The position numbers and the translations under genes were made by a program. 6,110 bases of DNA from Candidatus Omnitrophota bacterium (GTDB lineage Bacteria; Omnitrophota; Gorgyraeia; Duberdicusellales; 4484-171). The notes beneath the pieces are model-generated. The model ran no database searches. It worked only from the letters and a program-made list of their open reading frames with translations, and had not been told where the DNA came from. The stretch spans positions 1 through 6,110 of the forward strand of contig JAQVOZ010000088.1 of NCBI GenBank assembly GCA_028702365.1. The letters are read 5' to 3'. Within the stretch, counting starts at the first letter, position 1, and every line of letters starts with the position of its first letter. Below are positions 1-6,110 of the stretch, piece by piece.

Positions 1-119
1 CTGTAAAATCCATAGAAGAAGGTGTAGGCAAGGCTCACATAGTAGATGCTAAAATACCTCACGCCATACTTCTTGAGATATTTACCAACGAAGGAATTGG
101 AACGGAAATTATAAAATAA
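1..119 (+). CDS. argB: Acetylglutamate kinase, C-terminal end (5' truncated by window)
   Basis: The first complete codon is at base 3, and 38 codons remain before the TAA at 117-119. The translated tail contains GVGKAHIVDAKIPHAILLEI and then FTNEGIGTEI. This matches the conserved C-terminus of acetylglutamate kinase (a glycine-rich turn, then a His-containing strand, then LLEIFT-EGIGTEI). The enzyme is cytosolic and phosphorylates N-acetylglutamate with ATP, the second step of arginine synthesis and often the arginine-inhibited control point. The catalytic N-terminal and ATP-binding parts lie outside the window, so completeness and feedback sensitivity cannot be judged. The stop is 15 bases before argD, consistent with cotranscription. 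The assignment rests on this short but distinctive tail and on the following argD. Confidence 0.93.
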   Translation, partial: VKSIEEGVGKAHIVDAKIPHAILLEIFTNEGIGTEIIK

Positions 120-134
120 GGTAAAAACTAAAAA

Positions 135-1331
135 ATGAAGGCAGAAGATACAAAAAAGTTGTTTAGCGATTATTCTCTTAATACTTACAAAAGAGTAGGG
201 CCTGTTTTTGTGAAAGGCAAAGGCAGTTTCCTTTGGGATAATGAAGGAAAGAAATACCTGGATTTATTTCCCGGATGGGGTGTTTCAATTTTGGGGCATT
301 GCCATCCGCAGATTGTAAAGGCTATAAAAGAGCAGTCGGCAAAACTTATACATTTGCCGAATAACCTTTTTCAGGAAGAGCAGGCCCTGGCAGCCAGGGA
401 AATAATAAAGAATTCCTTTCCGGGAAAAGTATTTTTTGCTAACTCAGGCGCAGAAGCAATTGAGGCAGCAATAAAATTAACCAGGCTTTACGGAAATAAA
501 AGCGGCCGCTACGAGGTAATTACAATGAAGAACTCTTTTCATGGAAGAACTTTTGGCGCGCTTTCTGCAACGGGCCAGGCTAAATATAAAGACCCTTTCC
601 GGCCGATATTGCCGGAATTTAAAGAAGCAGTGTTCAACGATTTTGAAAGTTTTAAATCGCAGGTAAATGAAAAAACCATTGCGGTCATTTTGGAGCTTAT
701 CCAGGGCGAAGGAGGCGTGAATATTGCCTCAAAAGAATACGTTACGAAACTAAAAGAATTCTGCAAAGAGCATGATCTACTTTTTATAGCGGACGAGGTT
801 CAAACCGGAATGGGAAGGACTGGTAAGTTGTTTTGTTACCAGAATTACGGAATTACTCCCGATGCCTTAGTTTTATCCAAAGGCCTTGGAGCAGGGGTTC
901 CGGTTTCGGCATTTGTCGTAAAAAATGAAATTGCTGACTTATTCAAGCCCGGGCTTCATGCTTCAACCTTCGGAGGTTCGCCGCTTATAACCAGCGTAAC
1001 GCTTGAAGTTTTCAAGGTTATAAAAAAAGAAAAAATCCTGAATAATGCAGAGAGGTTAGGCGATTATTTACTTAAAAAACTGATTAAATTAAAAGATAAA
1101 TTCGAATTTATTAAAGAAGTGCGGGGCGTGGGGCTTATGACGGGGATTGAATTAAGCATTGATTCGTTTCCCATATTTTTGAAAGCTATAGAGAAAGGCC
1201 TGATTATAAATTCAACGCATCAGACAGTTCTAAGAATCATGCCGGCGCTTAACGTTAAAAAGGAAGAACTGGACAGGGGGCTTAAAATTTTAGAGGAAGT
1301 TTTAAGCGCCATAGGCGGACAAAATGGTTAA
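135..1331 (+). CDS. argD: Acetylornithine aminotransferase (class III, PLP-dependent)
   Basis: The 398-residue protein has the usual length for ArgD. It is a cytosolic PLP enzyme that converts N-acetylglutamate 5-semialdehyde and glutamate to N-acetylornithine and 2-oxoglutarate. Visible family marks, in order, are NTYKR near residue 16, the phosphate-binding turn NSGAEA at 103-108, FHGRT at 135-139, QGEGG at 190-194, the pyridine-nitrogen aspartate D220 in ADEVQTGMGRTGK, the Schiff-base lysine K249 in LSKGLGAGVP, and HASTFGG at 275-281. In many species ArgD also acts as succinyldiaminopimelate aminotransferase (DapC), which matters here because lysA follows in the same cluster. That dual role is inference only. 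The ATG is chosen because NTYKR falls at its usual distance from the N-terminus. The only Shine-Dalgarno-like stretch (AAGG, 118-121) overlaps the argB stop and sits about 13 bases upstream, which is rather far. The gene overlaps argF by 8 bases. Confidence 0.95.
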   Translation: MKAEDTKKLFSDYSLNTYKRVGPVFVKGKGSFLWDNEGKKYLDLFPGWGVSILGHCHPQIVKAIKEQSAKLIHLPNNLFQEEQALAAREIIKNSFPGKVFFANSGAEAIEAAIKLTRLYGNKSGRYEVITMKNSFHGRTFGALSATGQAKYKDPFRPILPEFKEAVFNDFESFKSQVNEKTIAVILELIQGEGGVNIASKEYVTKLKEFCKEHDLLFIADEVQTGMGRTGKLFCYQNYGITPDALVLSKGLGAGVPVSAFVVKNEIADLFKPGLHASTFGGSPLITSVTLEVFKVIKKEKILNNAERLGDYLLKKLIKLKDKFEFIKEVRGVGLMTGIELSIDSFPIFLKAIEKGLIINSTHQTVLRIMPALNVKKEELDRGLKILEEVLSAIGGQNG

Positions 1332-2244
1332 ACATTTTTTATCATTAAGAGATTTTTCAAAAGAAGAAACCAACAAACTTATCGACTTGGCTTTGGATAT
1401 TAAAAAAAATCCTTCCAAATACAGCCAGGTTTTATCCGGAAAATGTGTTGGGCTTTTCTTTGAAAAGCCGTCCCTGCGGACAAAAGCTGCTTTTTATATC
1501 GGCGCGCTTCAGCTTGGCGGCCAGGCTATTTATTATTCTCCCGATGAGGTTCAGCTGGGGCTACGTGAAAAAATTGCTGACGTTGCAAGAACCGCCTCAC
1601 AGTTTATGGATGTTGCGGTGCTTAGGACCTATTCGCACGAAAAAGTTTTAGAGTTTGCTGACTTTTCTGCAATACCGGTTATTAATGCATTAAGCGATCT
1701 TTTGCATCCTTCGCAGATACTCGGCGATTTAATCACAATGAGGGAATTAAAAGGTGGTATAGAAAATTTAAAAGTAGCTTATATCGGCGATGCCAATAAT
1801 GTTTGCAATTCTTTGATGGATGCTTTTGCTATTATGGGAGGAATCCTGTATATCGCAGCCCCCAAAGGCTATCAGCCGGAGAAAAGGATGCTGGATAAAA
1901 CAAAAAGTTATTGCATAAAGAGCGGTGCAAAAATTACCATAACAGCTTCCGTCAAAGAAGCGGCTCAAATGAGCGATGTTGTATATACCGACGTCTGGGT
2001 TTCTATGGGCCAGGAAAAAGAAAGGGCAAAAAGAAAAAAGATTTTTAAGAACTTTCAAATAAATGACCAGCTTCTTAAGCTTGCAAAGAAAGATTGTCTG
2101 GTTATGCATTGTTTGCCTGCGCACAGGGGCGAAGAAATAACCGACAGCGTTATGGAGAGCAAAAATTCAGTCGTATTTTTGCAGGCAGAAAACAGGCTTT
2201 ACGCTGCCAAGGCAATTTTGACTTACGTTTTCGGTAAAAGTTAA
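1324..2244 (+). CDS. argF: Ornithine carbamoyltransferase
   Basis: The 306-residue protein has the usual length for the anabolic enzyme, which makes citrulline from ornithine and carbamoyl phosphate in the cytosol. The carbamoyl-phosphate domain shows FEKPSLRTK (46-54), where most members have STRT, then R101 in LRTYSHE, and HPSQ (128-131), where HPCQ is usual. The ornithine domain shows GDANNVCNS (155-163), D223 and the SMG loop (227-229) in TDVWVSMGQE, and the catalytic cysteine C263 in HCLPAHRGEE, followed by QAENRLYA near the end. The SMG loop and HCLPAHRGEE favour ornithine over N-acetyl- or N-succinylornithine as substrate. The ATG lies inside the end of argD (8-base overlap), suggesting translational coupling, with AGGCGGA at 1313-1319 as a weak ribosome site. 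The two motif substitutions are conservative in position, and the enzyme is probably active. Confidence 0.95.
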   Translation: MVKHFLSLRDFSKEETNKLIDLALDIKKNPSKYSQVLSGKCVGLFFEKPSLRTKAAFYIGALQLGGQAIYYSPDEVQLGLREKIADVARTASQFMDVAVLRTYSHEKVLEFADFSAIPVINALSDLLHPSQILGDLITMRELKGGIENLKVAYIGDANNVCNSLMDAFAIMGGILYIAAPKGYQPEKRMLDKTKSYCIKSGAKITITASVKEAAQMSDVVYTDVWVSMGQEKERAKRKKIFKNFQINDQLLKLAKKDCLVMHCLPAHRGEEITDSVMESKNSVVFLQAENRLYAAKAILTYVFGKS

Positions 2245-2252
2245 CAGGCAAG

Positions 2253-2258
2253 TATAAT
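2253..2258 (+). promoter_or_regulatory. Possible -10 hexamer upstream of argG
   Basis: TATAAT, a perfect sigma-70 -10 hexamer, lies in the 43-base argF-argG gap, 29 bases before the argG ATG. There is no good -35 box at normal spacing. The only TTGACA-like hexamer, TTGACT at 2218-2223, is 29 bases upstream, which is too far. In an AT-rich genome this may be chance. If real, it would give argG and later genes an internal promoter. Confidence 0.22.
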
Positions 2259-2277
2259 AGAAATTAACCAGCCAAAA

Positions 2278-2283
2278 AGAGGT
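2278..2283 (+). promoter_or_regulatory. Ribosome binding site of argG
   Basis: AGAGGT lies 4 bases before the ATG at 2288. It is a reasonable match to the anti-Shine-Dalgarno sequence and supports this start, which also places the ATP loop at the protein's N-terminus as expected. Confidence 0.6.
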
Positions 2284-2287
2284 AAAT

Positions 2288-3457
2288 ATGAAGAAAATAA
2301 TTTTAGCATATTCAGGCGGGCTTGATACGTCCTGCTGCATCCAATGGCTTAAAGATAAAGGTTTTGACGTAGTGTGTTTTTCCGCAAATTTAGGAAGCGA
2401 ATTCTCTCCGGCGGATTTAAAAAAACGGGCAATTAAAAGCGGCGCTTCTAAAATCTACATAAAAGATTTAAGGGAAGAATTTGCGAAGGATTATATATTA
2501 AAATGGCTTAAGGCAGGCGCTTTGTATGAAGGAAAATATGTTCTAAGCACAAGTTTAGGCAGGCCATTGATTGCAAAACATCTGGTTGATATCGCAAAGA
2601 AAGAAAAAGCCCAGTTTGTTGCGCATGGCTGTACCGGAAAAGGAAATGACCAGGTAAGATTTGAGGTAACTTGCGCTATCCTTGCGCCGCAGATTGAAAC
2701 AATTGCGCCCTTAAGGGAATGGGAGCTTTCTTCGCGGGAAGAAGAAATAGAATACGCAAAAGAAAATAATATCCCCATAAAAACAACAAAAGGAAAAGTT
2801 TATAGTATAGATAAGAATATCTGGGGAGTGAGTGTTGAGGGTGGAATCTTGGAGGATTTGTCGAATGAGCCGCCGCAAAATTCATATTATTTTGTTAAGC
2901 CGCTCAATAAGGCGTTGAATAAGGAAGTTTACGTTGAGCTTGATTTTGATTGTGGCGTGCCTGTCAAATTAAACGGCAAAGCGTATGGTTTGGTTAGTTT
3001 AGTTGAAAAATTAAACAAAATCGGGGCTAGCTGTGGAATTGGCAGAAGCGATTGTATTGAAGACAGGGTTGTTGGCATAAAATCAAGGGAGATATACGAA
3101 GCGCCTGCGGCATGGATTTTGCATACCGCGCATAAAGAATTGGAAGCCGTGACTTTGGATAAGGAAATTTTAGCTTTCAAGGAAACAATCGGCCAAAAAT
3201 ATTCGCAAATCGTTTACCAGGGCCTTTGGTTTACTGCTTTAAGGCAGGCGTTTGATGCGTTTATCGATGAAACTCAAAAGTATGTTACAGGTAAAATCGT
3301 GCTTAAGCTGTATAAGGGAAATATCGTTATAGCAAAAAGAATATCCAAAAACAGTTTATACAAAAAAGCATTTGCAACGTATGGAGAGGGCGATAAATTC
3401 GACCGGACCATGGCAGAAGGATTTATAAAGATACTGGCAATGCCGTATCAGAGATAG
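2288..3457 (+). CDS. argG: Argininosuccinate synthase
   Basis: The 389-residue protein is close to the family's usual 395-410. It condenses citrulline and aspartate, using ATP (to AMP and PPi), to give argininosuccinate in the cytosol. The N-terminus carries the PP-loop ATP motif AYSGGLDTS (7-15). Further marks are the citrulline and aspartate-binding YVLSTSLGRPLIAK (84-97), AHGCTGKGNDQVRFE (112-126), R..E..SRE near 143-151, YSIDKNIWG (172-180) with VEGG (183-186), GIKSREIYEAPAA (263-275), and the C-terminal tetramerisation segment with LKLYKGN and AEGFIK. Small departures from consensus are NLGS at 34-37, where NLGQ or DVGQ is usual, and GRSDCIEDR at 252-260, where GRID-VENR is usual. The predicted substrate-binding residues (Y84, S89, T116, N120, D121, R124) are kept, so activity is expected. 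The gene sits between argF and argH, the steps before and after it in the pathway. Confidence 0.96.
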   Translation: MKKIILAYSGGLDTSCCIQWLKDKGFDVVCFSANLGSEFSPADLKKRAIKSGASKIYIKDLREEFAKDYILKWLKAGALYEGKYVLSTSLGRPLIAKHLVDIAKKEKAQFVAHGCTGKGNDQVRFEVTCAILAPQIETIAPLREWELSSREEEIEYAKENNIPIKTTKGKVYSIDKNIWGVSVEGGILEDLSNEPPQNSYYFVKPLNKALNKEVYVELDFDCGVPVKLNGKAYGLVSLVEKLNKIGASCGIGRSDCIEDRVVGIKSREIYEAPAAWILHTAHKELEAVTLDKEILAFKETIGQKYSQIVYQGLWFTALRQAFDAFIDETQKYVTGKIVLKLYKGNIVIAKRISKNSLYKKAFATYGEGDKFDRTMAEGFIKILAMPYQR

Positions 3458-3460
3458 GAG
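3456..3460 (+). promoter_or_regulatory. Ribosome binding site of argH
   Basis: AGGAG overlaps the last two bases of the argG TAG stop and is 7 bases before the argH ATG. This is the strongest Shine-Dalgarno in the window. It fixes the argH start and suggests that argH translation is linked to termination of argG. Confidence 0.7.
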
Positions 3461-3467
3461 AGAAAAA

Positions 3468-4829
3468 ATGGCGAAAAAATTGTGGGGTGGAAGATTTAGC
3501 AAAAAGATTGATCCTTTAGTTGAGGAATTTTCTAAATCCATAAGCTATGATTATAAGCTTGCCAGATATGATGTTTTGGGCTCATTGTCGCATGTGGAAA
3601 TATTGAAGAAGGCCGGCTACTTAACGCCCGAGGAAACAAAAAAAATATCGCAAGCTTTAGATTCAATTTATAAAAGCATAGAGGCTAAAACTTTTAAGTC
3701 CGATGAAAACAGTGAAGATATACATACAGATATTCAAAATAAATTGTACGAAAAGATAGGTGATTTAGCATTGAAGCTGCATACTGCACGGTCGAGAAAC
3801 GATCAGGTTGTATTTGCAACCAAATTATATTGTAAAAACTCAATTTTGAGTCTGCAGGAAAATATTGTTTTGCTGATGAAAGCTATTTTGGGGCTATCCT
3901 CAGGCAATAAAAATATTATATTGCCTGGTTTTACGCATATGCAACATGCACAGCCAGTATATCTAAAAGATTATCTTGGTGCCTATGCGGAAATGCTTGT
4001 TAGAGATAAAAAAAGATTGGAATATGTTTCTGAGCATATAGAAATAACAATGGGTGCGGGAGCTTTGGCCGGAACCCCCATATATGCGGATAAATATGAG
4101 ATAGAGGCTAGCGAGCTTGTAAAAAAATGGAAAATCGGAGGTATTTCGAATTTAAAAGCGCCCGTTAATTCTTTAGACGCGGTAAGCGACAGAGATTTTG
4201 TAATTGAAATTATTTCTGCGTTATCTATTTTGGCTATGCATCTATCAAGATTAGCAGAGGATTTAATCATTTGGTCGACTAAGGAGTTCGATTTTATTGA
4301 GATAGACGAGGCATTCTGCACCGGCAGTTCCCTTATGCCACAAAAGAAAAATGCTGACGCTTTGGAATTGATAAGAGGCTGCGCGGGTAGATTGTATGGC
4401 AACTTAGTTTCCGTTTTAACAATGATGAAAGGCCTGCCGTTGGCCTATAACCGGGATATGCAACTGGACAAAGAGCCATTATTTAATTCATTTGAAATAA
4501 TTTCTAAGGAATTAAAAATATTAAGCGGGTTAGTCAAAACTCTTAAGTTCAATAAAGAAAAAATAAAAGAGTATTTGAAAGATGAATCGCTTTATGCAAC
4601 TGATCTGGTTTATTATCTTGTAGGCAAGAAAATAGCGTTTAAGGAAGCGCATACTATAGTTGGAAAGCTGGTTAAATATTCTATTGATAATTCAATCAAC
4701 ATAAAGGATATGCCTGAAAATTCCTTGAAGAAATTTTGCGATAAATTCGTAAAGGCTGAAATCGTCAAGTTGTTCGACCCCAAGGTTTCGGTTGAATCAA
4801 AAAAGTCTATCCAAAGAACTGGTAAATAA
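3468..4829 (+). CDS. argH: Argininosuccinate lyase
   Basis: The 453-residue protein has the usual length for this enzyme of the fumarase/aspartase superfamily. It splits argininosuccinate into arginine and fumarate, the last step of arginine synthesis, and works as a cytosolic tetramer. Visible marks, in order, are KLWGGRF (4-10), NSEDIHTDIQNKL (81-93), HTARSRNDQ (105-113), THMQHAQP (156-163) containing the conserved catalytic-site histidine H157, and APVNSLDAVSDRDF (231-244). The superfamily signature loop GSSLMPQKKNAD (286-297) carries the catalytic serine and is followed by KGLP-AYNRDMQ-DKE (321-336). The signature normally reads KKNPD; here the proline is alanine (A296). The C-terminal domain is complete. 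ATG is preceded by AGGAG at 3456-3460. The gene starts 10 bases after argG and ends 24 bases before lysA. Confidence 0.96.
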   Translation: MAKKLWGGRFSKKIDPLVEEFSKSISYDYKLARYDVLGSLSHVEILKKAGYLTPEETKKISQALDSIYKSIEAKTFKSDENSEDIHTDIQNKLYEKIGDLALKLHTARSRNDQVVFATKLYCKNSILSLQENIVLLMKAILGLSSGNKNIILPGFTHMQHAQPVYLKDYLGAYAEMLVRDKKRLEYVSEHIEITMGAGALAGTPIYADKYEIEASELVKKWKIGGISNLKAPVNSLDAVSDRDFVIEIISALSILAMHLSRLAEDLIIWSTKEFDFIEIDEAFCTGSSLMPQKKNADALELIRGCAGRLYGNLVSVLTMMKGLPLAYNRDMQLDKEPLFNSFEIISKELKILSGLVKTLKFNKEKIKEYLKDESLYATDLVYYLVGKKIAFKEAHTIVGKLVKYSIDNSINIKDMPENSLKKFCDKFVKAEIVKLFDPKVSVESKKSIQRTGK

Positions 4830-4846
4830 GTAGTTCTTCTAACCAG
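4814..4846 (+). repeat. Overlapping inverted repeats at the argH-lysA junction
   Basis: AAGAACT (4814-4820, inside the last argH codons) is an exact inverted match to AGTTCTT (4832-4838), an 11-base-loop hairpin enclosing the argH TAA. CTGGT (4819-4823) is also an inverted match to ACCAG (4842-4846). The two left arms share bases 4819-4820, so the helices compete. There is no T-run after either, so neither looks like an intrinsic terminator. Both are short, and chance is a fair explanation. Confidence 0.3.
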
Positions 4847-4853
4847 AGTTTGT

Positions 4854-6101
4854 ATGCACGAATTTAAATATAAAAATAACCGGCTTTACTGCGAAGGCGT
4901 TTCTGTTGAGGCGTTAGCTAAAAAATTTGGCACGCCCCTTTATGTATATAGTCATGCTACTTTACTTGACCATTACCATAAGCTAAAAACAGCTTTTAGG
5001 GAGATTTCCCCGCTTATATGTTATTCGGTAAAAGCTAATTCCAATCTCTCGATATTAAAAGTTTTAGTGGGCGCAGGCTGTGGGCTTGATATTGTTTCAG
5101 GAGGGGAGCTTTTTCGCGCAATAAAAGCAGGTTGCCCCGCTAATAAAATAGTTTATGCCTCTGTCGGTAAGACTGACGGAGAAATCAGGGTTTCCATAAA
5201 AAGAGGTATTTTGTTTTTTAATGTTGAGTCAATTGCTGAATTGGAGAACATAAATAGAATTGCCAAGATTTTCAATAAGACCGTTAATATTGCAATAAGA
5301 ATAAATCCCGATGTTGAGCCAAAAACCCATAAATTTATTACTACCGGAAAACTTACCAATAAATTCGGTATAGACTTTAAAAGTGCCTATGAAATTATTA
5401 TTCAGCGCTATAGGTTTACAAATTTAAATATCTGCGGATTGCATATACATATAGGTTCGCAGATAACCGAGCCCAGCCCGTATGTTGCGGCAATACTTAA
5501 AGTGACTTCTTTTGTAAATAAACTAAAGGCGCAGGGCATTTCGCTTAAATATCTTAATATCGGCGGCGGTTTGGGTATCATTTACAATAATGAGAATCCT
5601 CAGACAGCGGAAAAATTTGCGCAGAAAATTTTACCACTGCTTAAAAATACCGGGCTTAAAATTATAATGGAGCCGGGCAGGTTTATTGCAGGCAATGCCG
5701 GGGTTTTGCTTACAAAAGTATTGTATATAAAATCAACGCCCCTAAAAAAATTTGTTATTGTAGACAGCGGTATGAATGATTTGGTGCGGCCGGCTTTATA
5801 CGATGCTTATCATCAGCTGCTTCCTGCGCGTAGCATCCATAATGCGCCCCTTGAGAAAGTGGACGTAGTTGGCCCGATATGCGAGAGCGCTGATTATTTT
5901 GCAAAAGAGCGGCGCATGGCACGCGTAAAATCAGGGGATTACCTCGCTGTCATGGGGGCAGGCGCGTATGGCTTTAGCATGGCTTCTAATTATAATTCAA
6001 GGCGCCGCGCAGCTGAAGTGCTTATTCGGGGAAATAGGGCAGTGCTTATCCGTAAGCGCGAGACTTTTACAGATTTAATACAAAACGAAATAATTGTGTA
6101 A
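4854..6101 (+). CDS. lysA: Diaminopimelate decarboxylase
   Basis: The 415-residue protein has full family length. It decarboxylates meso-diaminopimelate to L-lysine with PLP, the last step of lysine synthesis. The N-terminal alpha/beta-barrel carries the PLP lysine K60 in YSVKAN, SGGEL (82-86), GLHIHIGSQI (195-204), the phosphate-binding GGG (237-239) and EPGR (273-276). The C-terminal beta-domain carries DSGMNDLVRPALYDAYH (304-320), GPICESAD (340-347) with the active-site cysteine C343 donated across the dimer, and GAGAYGFSMASNYN (368-381) with Y372. The first ATG after the argH stop is used, giving the usual MH-F-YKN-LYCE opening. It has only a weak ribosome site (CAGAG, 4844-4848). The reading frame is the same as argH's, so only the argH TAA separates them. 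The last 300 bases or so are clearly richer in GC than the middle of the gene. Confidence 0.96.
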   Translation: MHEFKYKNNRLYCEGVSVEALAKKFGTPLYVYSHATLLDHYHKLKTAFREISPLICYSVKANSNLSILKVLVGAGCGLDIVSGGELFRAIKAGCPANKIVYASVGKTDGEIRVSIKRGILFFNVESIAELENINRIAKIFNKTVNIAIRINPDVEPKTHKFITTGKLTNKFGIDFKSAYEIIIQRYRFTNLNICGLHIHIGSQITEPSPYVAAILKVTSFVNKLKAQGISLKYLNIGGGLGIIYNNENPQTAEKFAQKILPLLKNTGLKIIMEPGRFIAGNAGVLLTKVLYIKSTPLKKFVIVDSGMNDLVRPALYDAYHQLLPARSIHNAPLEKVDVVGPICESADYFAKERRMARVKSGDYLAVMGAGAYGFSMASNYNSRRRAAEVLIRGNRAVLIRKRETFTDLIQNEIIV

Positions 6102-6110
6102 AGATGAGAA

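Noticed and set aside
1324..1331. argD-argF overlap as a frameshift or gene fusion
   Set aside because: Both proteins are full length with normal termini. An 8-base stop/start overlap is ordinary operon packing.
1445..1651. 68-codon + strand frame within argF in another phase
   Set aside because: It overlaps the conserved carbamoyl-phosphate domain of argF and resembles no known protein.
1768..2124. 118-codon open frame on the minus strand inside argF
   Set aside because: It is antisense to conserved argF motifs, with a Phe/Ile/Cys-rich translation typical of a shadow frame and no ribosome site seen.
2245..2287. Arginine-repressor (ARG box) operator in the argF-argG gap
   Set aside because: I see no palindromic match to the E. 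coli or Bacillus ARG box here or in the other gaps. Any operator is probably upstream of the operon.
3983..4402. 139-codon open frame on the minus strand inside argH
   Set aside because: It lies wholly opposite a clear, motif-complete argH. Its translation has no recognisable domain, and it is explained as a shadow of the coding strand's codon bias.
4814..4838. Hairpin around the argH stop as an intrinsic terminator
   Set aside because: The stem is AT-rich and only 7 bp, the loop is 11 bases, and no run of T follows. lysA begins 15 bases later on the same strand.

Overview
This window is a single-strand run of amino-acid biosynthesis genes. All are on the + strand and densely packed: the 3' end of argB, then complete argD, argF, argG and argH, then lysA. 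The gaps between genes are 15, -8 (overlap), 43, 10 and 24 bases. No gene-free stretch exceeds 43 bases, and I see no RNA gene, mobile element, CRISPR array or convincing intrinsic terminator. The spacing suggests one operon that began before the window (argB is cut at its 5' end) and probably continues after it.

Together the genes cover arginine synthesis from N-acetylglutamate phosphorylation (ArgB) through transamination (ArgD), carbamoylation of ornithine (ArgF) and the two urea-cycle-type steps (ArgG, ArgH). The ArgC step and removal of the acetyl group (ArgJ or ArgE) are not in the window. They could lie upstream. The final gene, lysA, encodes diaminopimelate decarboxylase, the last step of lysine synthesis.

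The organism is a bacterium of moderately low GC content (about 40% by eye) with Shine-Dalgarno-type starts. Several proteins are lysine- and isoleucine-rich. An arg cluster followed by lysA (often then other dap genes) is, from memory, known in Deltaproteobacteria such as Geobacter and in some uncultured phyla. Low GC and lysine-rich proteins would fit an uncultured lineage such as Omnitrophota, but that placement is a guess.

I find no evidence of a new biological system; this is an ordinary metabolic operon. The points worth a second look are small. GC content and arginine codon use change sharply inside lysA. ArgF, ArgG and ArgH carry substitutions in family motifs. There is a -10-like hexamer before argG and a pair of competing inverted repeats at the argH-lysA junction.
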